Source: Mycolicibacterium peregrinum (GTDB taxonomy: Bacteria; Actinomycetota; Actinomycetes; Mycobacteriales; Mycobacteriaceae). From it: a DNA stretch of 64,000 nt. The number at the start of each line of letters is the position of its first letter. Within the stretch, counting starts at the first letter, position 1. Location of the stretch: the NCBI RefSeq assembly GCF_002102345.1, contig NZ_LQPP01000018.1:278935-342934 (forward strand), written 5' to 3'. The position numbers and the translations under genes are program-made. The notes beneath the pieces were generated by a model. The model searched no databases. It saw only the letters and a program-made list of their open reading frames with translations, and was not told the origin of the DNA. Positions 56,384-64,000 of the stretch are shown one piece after another.

Positions 56384-57910
56384 ATGACTGCCGTGTGGTG
56401 GGCGGGCAGGCGGGCGGCGAGTGCCCTTGCGGTGACTCTGCTCAGCGCATCCGCCGTGGTGTGTCCGGTCGCCGTCCCCGTCGCGGCTGCTGCGCCGGAA
56501 TCCGGGCCGGAGTGGGGAAGTTGCGCTCAATGGGTGCAAGATCCGGCACGGATTCCGACGGCGCAGTGCAGCACGGTCGCTGTTCCGATCGATTGGAATT
56601 CCCCGGACCCCCAAGGCGCACAAGCGCAATTGGCCGTCATCCGGATACCTGCCAGCGGTCAGCGGATCGGCGCCCTGTTCATCAACCCGGGCGGCCCCGG
56701 CGCCTCAGCGGTGGACACCGTCGCCGGCATGGGTGCCGCGCTGGCCGGCTCCCCACTCACCGATCATTTCGACCTGGTCGGCTTCGATCCGCGTGGCGTC
56801 GGGCATTCGACCCCGGAGCTGCGCTGCCGCACCGACGCCGAGATCGACGCCTACCGCCGCGAGCCGATGGCCGATTACAGCCCGGCCGGGGTCGCCCACA
56901 TCGAAGATGTCTACCGTCAGTTCGCCCAGCAGTGCCTCGACCGCATGGGCGCGCCGTTCCTGGCCAATGTCGGCACCGCCTCCGCGGTACGGGACATGGA
57001 TGCGGTGCGGGCCGCGCTGGGGGAGGAACAGATCAACTATCTGGGCTTCTCCTACGGCACCGAACTGGGCAGCGCGTATGCCGAACAGTTCGGGGACCGG
57101 GTACGCACGATGGTGCTCGACGGCGCGATAGATCCCAGCCTGGATCCGATCACCAAGAACGTCCGCCAACTCGCCGGCTTCCAGAAGGCCTTCGACACCT
57201 ACGCCGCGGAATGCGCGACGGCGGCCGACTGTCCCCTGGGCACCGACCCTGCCCAGTTCGTCAGCCGGTACCAAGGGCTCGTGGATCCACTGGTGACGAC
57301 GCCGCACCCCACAGCGGACCCGCGTGGACTCGGCTACGCCGACGCGATCACCGGCACCGGCAACGCCCTGTATTCGGCGCGGTACTGGCCGTACCTGACC
57401 AGTGGGCTGCTCGGGTTGACGCGTGGCACCGACGCCGGCGACCTGCTGTTGCTCGCCGACGACTACTGGCGCCGCGACGAAACCGGGCACTACCAGAACA
57501 TGCAGGACGCGTTCACCGCGATCCGGTGCGTCGACACGCCTTTCCCCACCGACCCAGCGGTGTGGGCCGAGGCGGACCAGCGGACCCGTGCCGCCGCCCC
57601 GTTCATGTCCTACGGCGAGTTCACCGGATACGCGCCGCGGGACATCTGCGCGCTATGGCCGGTGCCCGCGACGTCGTCACCCCACCCGGTCACCGGGCCC
57701 GGGCCGGGCAAGGTCGTCGTGGTGTCCACCACCGGCGACCCGGCCACGCCGTATCAGGCCGGGGTGGAACTGGCCCGGCAAATGGACGCGGCGCTCATCT
57801 CGTTCAAGGGCACCCAACACACCGTGGTGTTCAACGGGAACGCCTGTGTCGACACCGCGGTGCTGAACTTCTTCGTCACCCAGGGCTCCCCGGGCAACCT
57901 CTCCTGCTAA
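56384..57910 (+). CDS. CaeA/Hip1 paralogue, secreted serine protease
   Basis: 508 residues with a signal peptide (about 1-38, AAAA-PES cleavage) rather than a lipobox. Active-site segments match the upstream gene: NPGGPGASA, GFSYGT, GDPATPYQ and GTQHTV. Probably a tandem duplicate with soluble or cell-wall localisation (Rv2223c type). The ATG at 56384 begins the signal peptide. Confidence 0.9.
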   Translation: MTAVWWAGRRAASALAVTLLSASAVVCPVAVPVAAAAPESGPEWGSCAQWVQDPARIPTAQCSTVAVPIDWNSPDPQGAQAQLAVIRIPASGQRIGALFINPGGPGASAVDTVAGMGAALAGSPLTDHFDLVGFDPRGVGHSTPELRCRTDAEIDAYRREPMADYSPAGVAHIEDVYRQFAQQCLDRMGAPFLANVGTASAVRDMDAVRAALGEEQINYLGFSYGTELGSAYAEQFGDRVRTMVLDGAIDPSLDPITKNVRQLAGFQKAFDTYAAECATAADCPLGTDPAQFVSRYQGLVDPLVTTPHPTADPRGLGYADAITGTGNALYSARYWPYLTSGLLGLTRGTDAGDLLLLADDYWRRDETGHYQNMQDAFTAIRCVDTPFPTDPAVWAEADQRTRAAAPFMSYGEFTGYAPRDICALWPVPATSSPHPVTGPGPGKVVVVSTTGDPATPYQAGVELARQMDAALISFKGTQHTVVFNGNACVDTAVLNFFVTQGSPGNLSC

Positions 57911-57927
57911 CTCCTTGCAGGCCCGTA

Positions 57928-57962
57928 ACACAGAATTAACAGCCGATGCCTACGCTGCGCTC
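57928..57962 (+). promoter_or_regulatory. GlnR-like box and leaderless promoter of glnA2
   Basis: AC-N9-AC (57928-57940, within GTAAC-N6-TTAAC) fits the mycobacterial GlnR consensus. TACGCT (57951-57956) is 6 bp before the glnA2 ATG, so transcription may start at the codon itself. Confidence 0.5.
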
Positions 57963-59303
57963 ATGGACCGCCAGAAGGAATTCGTGCTGCGCACCCTGGA
58001 GGAACGCGATATCCGGTTCGTTCGGTTGTGGTTCACCGACGTCCTCGGCTACCTCAAATCGGTAGCGATCGCGCCCGCCGAACTCGAAGGCGCCTTCGAG
58101 GAGGGCATCGGTTTCGACGGCTCTTCGATCGAGGGCTTCGCCCGTGTCTCGGAGTCCGACACCGTGGCACGGCCTGATCCGTCCACCTTCCAGGTGCTGC
58201 CTTGGACCACCAGCGCCGGCAAGCACTACTCGGCGCGCATGTTCTGCGACATCACCATGCCGGACGGCTCACCGTCGTGGGCAGACTCGCGGCACGTGCT
58301 GCGTCGGCAGCTCGCCAAGGCCAGCGACCTGGGCTTCACCTGCTACGTACACCCCGAGATCGAGTTCTTCCTGCTGCAGCCCGGCCCGGACGACGGGTCG
58401 GTGCCGGTGCCGGCGGACAACAGCGGCTACTTCGACCAGGCCGTGCACGACTCGGCCCCCAACTTCCGCCGCCACGCCATCGAGGCGCTGGAGCAGATGG
58501 GCATCTCGGTGGAGTTCAGCCACCACGAGGGCGCGCCCGGCCAGCAGGAGATCGACCTGCGCTACGCCGACGCCCTGTCGATGGCCGACAACGTGATGAC
58601 CTTCCGGTATCTGGTCAAAGAGGTCGCGCTGGCCGACGGTGTGCGGGCGTCGTTCATGCCCAAGCCGTTCGGCGAGCACCCCGGCTCGGCCATGCACACA
58701 CACATGAGCCTGTTCGAAGGCGACACCAACGCCTTCCACAGCCCTGACGACCCGCTGCAGCTGTCCGACGTGGCCAAGTCCTTCATCGCCGGCATCCTTG
58801 AGCATGCCAGCGAGATCAGCGCTGTCACCAACCAGTGGGTGAACTCCTACAAGCGCCTGGTGCACGGCGGTGAAGCCCCGACCGCAGCCTCGTGGGGCGC
58901 GGCCAACCGCTCGGCGCTGGTGCGCGTTCCGATGTACACCCCGCGCAAGGCGTCGTCGCGGCGCGTCGAGATCCGCAGCCCCGACTCGGCATGCAACCCG
59001 TACCTGACGTTCGCGGTCCTGCTCGCCGCCGGTCTGCGTGGCGTGGAGAAGGGCTACGTGCTGGGCCCGCAGGCCGAGGACAACGTCTGGAGCCTGACGC
59101 CCGAAGAGCGGCGCGCCATGGGCTACCGCGAGCTGCCGTCCAGCCTGGGCAACGCGCTGGAGGCCATGGAGAATTCCGAGCTCGTCGCGGAAGCGTTGGG
59201 GGAGCACGTATTCGACTACTTCCTGCGCAACAAGCGCGCAGAGTGGGAGAACTACCGCAGCCATGTCACGCCTTACGAGCTGAAGAACTACCTGTCGCTC
59301 TGA
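57963..59303 (+). CDS. glnA2: Glutamine synthetase, GlnA2
   Basis: 446 residues, same length and highly similar by eye to mycobacterial GlnA2. Conserved [27 protein letters not shown] and a C-terminal end ELKNYLSL. It lacks an obvious adenylylation-loop Tyr of the GlnA1 type at the standard NLYDLPP-like site. Located before glnE (the adenylyltransferase for GlnA1), which fits nitrogen regulation. 49 bp separate it from glnE. Confidence 0.93.
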   Translation: MDRQKEFVLRTLEERDIRFVRLWFTDVLGYLKSVAIAPAELEGAFEEGIGFDGSSIEGFARVSESDTVARPDPSTFQVLPWTTSAGKHYSARMFCDITMPDGSPSWADSRHVLRRQLAKASDLGFTCYVHPEIEFFLLQPGPDDGSVPVPADNSGYFDQAVHDSAPNFRRHAIEALEQMGISVEFSHHEGAPGQQEIDLRYADALSMADNVMTFRYLVKEVALADGVRASFMPKPFGEHPGSAMHTHMSLFEGDTNAFHSPDDPLQLSDVAKSFIAGILEHASEISAVTNQWVNSYKRLVHGGEAPTAASWGAANRSALVRVPMYTPRKASSRRVEIRSPDSACNPYLTFAVLLAAGLRGVEKGYVLGPQAEDNVWSLTPEERRAMGYRELPSSLGNALEAMENSELVAEALGEHVFDYFLRNKRAEWENYRSHVTPYELKNYLSL

Positions 59304-59352
59304 GTCGGGCGGCGCCGGTGCCGGTCGTTTCCCGCGAGCGTGCGCTACCGTC

Positions 59353-62300
59353 GTGAACGTGCCCAAGCCTGCAACCGATCGCCCGAAACTGCCCAGCGTC
59401 GGTCGGCTCGGTCTGGTCCATCCCCAGGCAGCGGACCACTTGGAACAGCTCGGCTGGAACACCGAGTCACACGTCGAACTGCTGTGGTCGCTGTCGCGTG
59501 CACCTGACGCCGACGTCGCGCTGCTGGCAATGGTCCGGTTGACCGATGCGCTCGGCGCCGACGCCGACGAACTCAACCGCCGGCTACTGACCGACAAGGC
59601 GCTGCGGGGCCGGCTGTTCGGGGTACTCGGATCGTCTCTGGCTCTCGGTGATCACCTCGTCGCCCATCCGCAATCGTGGCGATTGTTGGCCGGTGCGGTC
59701 GGCCTCCCCGGCGCCGACGAACTGCACAGCTTCTTCACCGCTGCGGCGCGGGAAGCCGAGATCGACCGGGGCGCAAGCAGTGCCGTGCCCGCGCTGCGGG
59801 ATCTCTACCGGGACCGGTTGCTGATCCTGGCCGGGCTCGATGTTGCCTCGACCGTCGAGAACGAGCCGGTGCTGCCCTTCGTCGAGGTGGCCGCCCATCT
59901 GTCCGACCTGGCCGACGCCGCGCTGGGCGCCGCGCTGACAGTGGCCACCCGCGTCGTGTGCGAAGACGGCGTGCAGCCCCGGTTGGCAGTCATCGCCATG
60001 GGTAAATGCGGTGCGCGCGAACTGAATTACGTCAGCGACGTCGACGTCATCTTCGTCGGGGAACCGGTCCCGGACGGCGACGGCGACGACAACCTGGCCA
60101 TCGCGACCCGGGTGGCCGGCGAGATGATGCAGTTCGCCGCCGATGCGTTCTTCGAGGTCGACGCCGCGTTGCGCCCCGAAGGTAAACGCGGACAACTGGT
60201 CCGGACACTGGAATCCCATGTCGCCTACTACCAGCGCTGGGCGAAAACCTGGGAATTCCAGGCCCTGCTCAAGGCGCGTCCCGCCGCAGGCGACGCCGAA
60301 CTGGGCAAGGCCTACATCGAGGCCCTGATGCCGATGGTGTGGACCGCGTGCGAGCGTGAGGATTTCGTTCCCGAGGTTCAGGCTATGCGTCGCCGCGTCG
60401 AGGAACTCGTCCCGGCCGGAGTGCGGGCCCGCGAACTCAAGCTGGGCACCGGCGGCCTGCGCGACGTCGAATTCGCGGTCCAGCTCCTGCAATTGGTGCA
60501 CGGACGCAACGACGACTCACTGCACGTGGCGTCTACCGTCGACGCGCTGGCGGCCCTCGGCGAGGGCGGGTACATCGGCCGCGACGACACCGCCAACATG
60601 ACTGCTTCCTACGAATTTCTGCGACTGCTCGAGCACCGGTTGCAGCTGCAGCGGCTCAAACGCACCCACATGCTGCCCGACGACAGCGACGTCGAGGCGT
60701 ACCGATGGCTGGCCCGGGCGGCGCACGTGCGCCCCGACGGCCGGCACGACGCCCAGGGTGTGTTGCGCGAGGAACTCAAGCGGCAGAGCATGAGGGTGTC
60801 GCGACTGCACGCCAAGCTCTTCTACCAGCCTCTGCTCGAAACGGTGGGCCAGCCGGCGCTGGGTATCGGCGCCGGCATGAGCACCGAGGCGGCCGAACGT
60901 CAGCTCGCCGCATTGGGTTACGAGGGGCCGCAGAGTGCACTGACCCACCTGGCCGCGCTCACCGGCCAGAGCGGGCGTCGGGGCACGGTGCAGCAGGTGC
61001 TGCTGCCGACCCTGCTGGACTGGCTGTCGGACACCCCCGACCCGGACGCGGGCCTGCTGGCCTACCGCCGGATCAGCGAGGAACTGTCCGAGCAGCGCTG
61101 GTACCTGTCGACCCTGCGCGATGAGGGCGCGGTGGCCAAGCGGCTGATGCGGGTGCTGGGCACCTCGGCCTACATCCCCGAACTGCTCATGCGCGCCCCC
61201 GAGGTGATCCAGTTGTACGCCGACGGGCCCAACGGACCCAAACTGCTCGACGGCGATCCCGACAGCGTGGCCCGCGCCCTGGTGGCCTCGGCCGGCCGGC
61301 ACCCTGACCCGGTACGCGGCATCGCCGCCGCCCGCACCCTGCGCCGTCGGGAACTGGCCCGCATCGCCTCCGCGGACGTGCTGGGCCTGCTCGACGTGAC
61401 CGACGTGTGCAAGGCACTGACCTCGGTATGGGTTGCCGTGTTGCAGGCCGCACTCGACGCGGTGATCCGGGCCAACACCCCCGAATCCGGCGCGCCCGCA
61501 CGCATCGCCGTGATCGGTATGGGCCGCCTCGGTGGCGGCGAACTCGGATACGGTTCCGACGCCGACGTGATGTTCGTGTGCGACCCGAACACCGGGGTCG
61601 AGGACTCAACGGCGGTGCGCTGGTCGGTGAGCATCGCCGAACAGGTCAGGGCCCTGCTGGGGACACCGAGTGCGGACCCGCCGTTGGAGGTCGACACCGG
61701 GCTGCGTCCGGAGGGCCGTAACGGGCCCCTGGTGCGCACGCTGGCGTCATATGCGACCTATTACGAGCAGTGGGCGCAGGCGTGGGAGATCCAGGCCCTG
61801 CTGCGCGCTCACCGGGTGGCCGGGGACCTCGAGCTCGGCGAACGTTTTCTGCTCATCGCCGACAAGACGCGTTACCCCGCCGGTGGGGTGTCGGCCGAAG
61901 CCGTCCAGGAGATCCGCCGGATCAAGGCACGCGTGGACGCCGAGCGGCTGCCCCGTGGCGCGGACCCCAACACCCACACCAAGCTGGGCCGTGGCGGGCT
62001 CGCCGACATCGAGTGGACCGTGCAGCTGCTCCAGCTGCGTCATGCCCACAATCTGCCTGCGCTGCACAACACTTCGACCTTGCAGACCCTCGACGCGATC
62101 GGTGCGGCCGAGCTGGTCGCCGAGAATGATGTCGAGTTGTTGCGCGAGGCCTGGCTGACGGCGACGCGGGCGCGCAACGCCCTGGTCCTGGTGCGCGGCA
62201 AGCCCACCGATCAGCTACCCGGGCCGGGCCGTCAGCTCAACGCGGTCGCGTTGGCGGCCGGGTGGGGCAGCGACGACGGCGGGGAGTTCCTGGACAACTA

Positions 62301-62355
62301 CCTCAGGGTGACGCGGCGGGCCAAGGGTGTGGTCCGCAAGATTTTCGGCGGCTGA
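59353..62355 (+). CDS. glnE: Bifunctional glutamine synthetase adenylyltransferase/deadenylase
   Basis: 1000 residues, tandem nucleotidyltransferase domains. The first (about 215-245) has [20 protein letters not shown]; the second (about 720-740) has [19 protein letters not shown]. The paired G-x-x-x-x-x-E-L-x-Y-x-S-D-x-D motifs show both the deadenylase and adenylase centres. It modifies GlnA1. GTG start at 59353 (or 59359). Transcribed with glnA2. Confidence 0.93.
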   Translation: MNVPKPATDRPKLPSVGRLGLVHPQAADHLEQLGWNTESHVELLWSLSRAPDADVALLAMVRLTDALGADADELNRRLLTDKALRGRLFGVLGSSLALGDHLVAHPQSWRLLAGAVGLPGADELHSFFTAAAREAEIDRGASSAVPALRDLYRDRLLILAGLDVASTVENEPVLPFVEVAAHLSDLADAALGAALTVATRVVCEDGVQPRLAVIAMGKCGARELNYVSDVDVIFVGEPVPDGDGDDNLAIATRVAGEMMQFAADAFFEVDAALRPEGKRGQLVRTLESHVAYYQRWAKTWEFQALLKARPAAGDAELGKAYIEALMPMVWTACEREDFVPEVQAMRRRVEELVPAGVRARELKLGTGGLRDVEFAVQLLQLVHGRNDDSLHVASTVDALAALGEGGYIGRDDTANMTASYEFLRLLEHRLQLQRLKRTHMLPDDSDVEAYRWLARAAHVRPDGRHDAQGVLREELKRQSMRVSRLHAKLFYQPLLETVGQPALGIGAGMSTEAAERQLAALGYEGPQSALTHLAALTGQSGRRGTVQQVLLPTLLDWLSDTPDPDAGLLAYRRISEELSEQRWYLSTLRDEGAVAKRLMRVLGTSAYIPELLMRAPEVIQLYADGPNGPKLLDGDPDSVARALVASAGRHPDPVRGIAAARTLRRRELARIASADVLGLLDVTDVCKALTSVWVAVLQAALDAVIRANTPESGAPARIAVIGMGRLGGGELGYGSDADVMFVCDPNTGVEDSTAVRWSVSIAEQVRALLGTPSADPPLEVDTGLRPEGRNGPLVRTLASYATYYEQWAQAWEIQALLRAHRVAGDLELGERFLLIADKTRYPAGGVSAEAVQEIRRIKARVDAERLPRGADPNTHTKLGRGGLADIEWTVQLLQLRHAHNLPALHNTSTLQTLDAIGAAELVAENDVELLREAWLTATRARNALVLVRGKPTDQLPGPGRQLNAVALAAGWGSDDGGEFLDNYLRVTRRAKGVVRKIFGG

Positions 62356-62360
62356 GCCGC

Positions 62361-62380
62361 CGGGGCCGAATTGGGCCCCG
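62361..62380 (+). terminator. Hairpin after glnE
   Basis: CGGGGCC (62361-62367) and GGCCCCG (62374-62380) form a 7-bp GC stem with a 6-nt loop 5 bp after the glnE stop, without a T-run. Confidence 0.5.
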
Positions 62381-62418
62381 CGTGCAGGACGTCCCAGTGG
62401 CTGGTGTTAATAAGGGCG

Positions 62419-62438
62419 TATAACCAATTCACTGGGAG
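62419..62438 (+). promoter_or_regulatory. -10 and Shine-Dalgarno of the thioesterase gene
   Basis: TATAAC (62419-62424) is a likely -10 element; GGGAG (62434-62438) is 5 bp before the ATG and fixes the start. Confidence 0.5.
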
Positions 62439-62443
62439 TCCGG

Positions 62444-63073
62444 ATGAAGCACACGTTCGACGTCATCAGCGCGGCCGAGCACGAACGGCTCGAAGCGCTC
62501 TACGAACCATTTGCCCGGGCGATGCGCGAACTCGTCGACGCCGGCGTGCGAACCCAGGTGGACCCGCAGTCCATCACCGAGGCAACTGCGGCCGTCGAGG
62601 CCGTCACCGCCTCGCTGCGCCGCGAACAGCGCGACGGGCCACACGCCTTGCTTCATGCCGAGACCAACCGCCCGGTGGTGTGGGCCAACCCGGTCGTCGG
62701 ACTGCGCAACGCTCTGGCCCCGCCGCTGGTGATCGAGCATGCCGAGGACGGCAGCTGCTGGAGTGAATTCGTGCTGGGCGCCGCCTACGAGGGGCCGCTG
62801 GGCTGGGTACACGGCGGCATCTGTGCGCTGGTGCTCGACCACATTCTCGGCGAGGTGGCCAGTGGGGGACTGAACGAGCCGCGCTACACGGGGACCATCA
62901 CGTGCCGGTACAACCGCGGCACCCCATTGGGGCCGCTGCGCGCCGAGGCCTACATCGACCGGACCGAAGGTGTCAAAACCTTTGCGCGGGGCCACATCAG
63001 CGACGGCGACGGGATCACCGTCGAGGCGGAAGGCGTCTTCATCACCCCGGCGTGGGCGCGGGACGCCGGATGA
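62444..63073 (+). CDS. Hotdog-fold thioesterase (PaaI-like)
   Basis: 209 residues. The C-terminal hotdog domain has GWVHGGICALVLDHILGEVA, the conserved catalytic helix motif HGG followed by D. The N-terminal 90 residues are a helical extension rich in Ala and Arg. Acts on acyl-CoA or acyl-ACP thioesters. Its stop overlaps the LLM gene start by 4 bp (ATGA). Confidence 0.87.
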   Translation: MKHTFDVISAAEHERLEALYEPFARAMRELVDAGVRTQVDPQSITEATAAVEAVTASLRREQRDGPHALLHAETNRPVVWANPVVGLRNALAPPLVIEHAEDGSCWSEFVLGAAYEGPLGWVHGGICALVLDHILGEVASGGLNEPRYTGTITCRYNRGTPLGPLRAEAYIDRTEGVKTFARGHISDGDGITVEAEGVFITPAWARDAG

Positions 63074-63927
63074 AGTTCTACGTGAGCATGGCCTTCATGG
63101 ACACTCGGGAGGCCGTCGAAGTGGCCAGGGCCGCAGACGATCTCGGGTACGACGGGATGGGCATCCCGGATCACGTGGTGAACCTGGAGACGCTGTCCAC
63201 ACCGTATCCGTACACCAAGGACGGCAAGCGGCGCTGGGAGGCGTTCACCGACTGGCCGGACCCATGGGTGATGATCGGCGCCCTGGCGCTCGTCACCACC
63301 AGGTGCAAGTTCGTCACCACTGTCTACCTGCCCGCGATGCGTGACCCGTACTCCGCTGCGAAAGCCATCGGCACCGCGGCCTACCTGGCCGACGGGCGGC
63401 TGGAACTCGGCATCGGCGTCGGCTGGTGCGAGGAAGAGTTCGACCTGCTGGGCCAGCAGTTCGCGCGACGCGGCAAGCGCACCGACGAGATGCTCGAGCT
63501 GATGAAGAAGCTGTGGGAGCCCGGCTGGACCGAGTTCTCGGGCGAGTTCTATTCGACACCCCGGCTCGAGATGGAGCCCACCCCGCCGCGGATCCCGATC
63601 TACGTCGGCGGCCTGTCCGACATCGCGCTGCGGCGCGCGGCCCGCCACGACGGTTGGATCGGCGATCTGATCTCCACCGACGACGCCCTGCAGCGAGTCG
63701 ATCGGTTGCGCGAGCTACGTGCCGAAAAGGGTTTGACGATGGATGATTTCACCATCATCACACCGCTGACCGACGCCTTCACTCCCGAGCACTACGCGCG
63801 TGCGGAGGCCGGTGGGATTCAGGGCATCATCACCATGCCGTGGATGTTCTACTCCGGGCCCTCGGCGACCCTGGCCGAGAAGATCGACGGACTGAAGCGC
63901 TTCCGCAAAGACCTCGCGCTGGACTAG
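63070..63927 (+). CDS. LLM-class F420- or flavin-dependent oxidoreductase
   Basis: 285 residues, luciferase-like TIM barrel. Segments GIPDHVV, VTTVYLPAMRDP and LELGIGVGWCEEEF are typical of the F420-dependent class. Probably acts with the thioesterase in a lipid or CoA-ester pathway. The stop codon TAG coincides with the left end of the insertion-sequence-like DNA, so its extreme C-terminus should be compared with orthologues. Confidence 0.87.
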   Translation: MKFYVSMAFMDTREAVEVARAADDLGYDGMGIPDHVVNLETLSTPYPYTKDGKRRWEAFTDWPDPWVMIGALALVTTRCKFVTTVYLPAMRDPYSAAKAIGTAAYLADGRLELGIGVGWCEEEFDLLGQQFARRGKRTDEMLELMKKLWEPGWTEFSGEFYSTPRLEMEPTPPRIPIYVGGLSDIALRRAARHDGWIGDLISTDDALQRVDRLRELRAEKGLTMDDFTIITPLTDAFTPEHYARAEAGGIQGIITMPWMFYSGPSATLAEKIDGLKRFRKDLALD

Positions 63928-64000
63928 GGCGTGTCTCATAACCATTTGGTGATTGGTTTGGCAGTCTCGGTGATGTGTCGAGGACGCAGGTGCTGTCTGA
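63928..64000 (+). mobile_element. Left end of an IS5-family-like insertion sequence (partial)
   Basis: The DNA changes character after the LLM stop. The first bases GGCGTGTCTCATAA resemble an IS terminal inverted repeat and the junction CTAG supplies a TA target. The right end is outside the window, so the terminal repeat and target duplication cannot be verified. Confidence 0.5.
63975..64000 (+). CDS. Transposase N-terminus (partial)
   Basis: GTG begins VSRTQVLSD, the start typical of IS5-family transposases. The reading frame runs off the window, so DDE residues cannot be seen. It lies 48 bp after the LLM stop. Confidence 0.5.

Overview
The window is high-GC actinobacterial DNA and almost certainly from Mycobacteriaceae. 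It carries the mycolic-acid FAS-II cluster (fabD-acpM-kasA-kasB-accD6) with its regulator mabR, mycothiol-dependent formaldehyde dehydrogenase (mscR), the CaeA/Hip1-type cell-envelope protease pair, WS/DGAT acyltransferase, 13E12-type HNH protein, ptkA/ptpA, glnA2 and glnE. Core gene order matches, as I remember it, the Mycobacterium tuberculosis Rv2260-Rv2221 segment read backwards. The many extra genes between core blocks suggest an environmental, probably fast-growing species (Mycolicibacterium type). This assignment is inference; no database search was possible.

Layout. 1-8100: envelope and secreted proteins, a StyA-like monooxygenase, a GH5-like lipoprotein, MBL hydrolase + mscR (overlapping), a helical-repeat protein, a serine hydrolase and DUF3145. 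8111-15550: accessory region with a large secreted DUF4185 protein and a TetR-controlled set (frameshifted Baeyer-Villiger-type monooxygenase, patatin, SDR on one strand; TetR and HSL-family hydrolase on the other). 15475-20133: glycerolipid block (lipid/diacylglycerol kinase, AGPS-like FAD oxidase, TetR, glpD1). 20154-21867: divergent LysR/SDR pair. 21944-31631: accD6, kasB, kasA, acpM, fabD, mabR, aceE, all on the minus strand, linking pyruvate-to-acetyl-CoA conversion and meromycolate elongation. 31777-42368: lipoprotein, DUF3052, ahpE, tRNA-Val, DUF2236, cobD, SURF1, ptpA, ptkA, then a tightly overlapped cobC/Nif3/zinc-ribbon coiled coil/RNase H-phosphatase operon. 42370-46772: accessory genes, including a divergent XRE-cupin regulator and a thioredoxin-reductase/methyltransferase fusion, a 13E12 HNH protein and an AraC/VOC pair. 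46798-47204: RNase P RNA. 47216-53162: CYTH-CHAD protein, TetR/enoyl-CoA hydratase, a membrane-anchored beta-propeller protein and panB. 53321-63927: WS/DGAT, tandem caeA-like proteases, glnA2-glnE, thioesterase and LLM oxidoreductase. The last ~73 bp look like the left end of an IS5-type insertion sequence that abuts the LLM stop codon.

Regulatory DNA is legible in several places: a palindrome overlapping the mscR promoter, a 25-bp near-perfect palindrome between the TetR and SDR genes, a T-N11-A LysR box, repeated TTTTGT half-sites upstream of fabD, TTTGCC/GGCAAA half-sites between the XRE-cupin gene and the fusion gene, and an AC-N9-AC GlnR-like box before glnA2. No gene-free stretch exceeds 300 bp. 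I saw no CRISPR array or prophage, and no clearly novel multi-gene defence system. The most interesting unexplained unit is the XRE-cupin/reductase-methyltransferase pair at 42370-44553.
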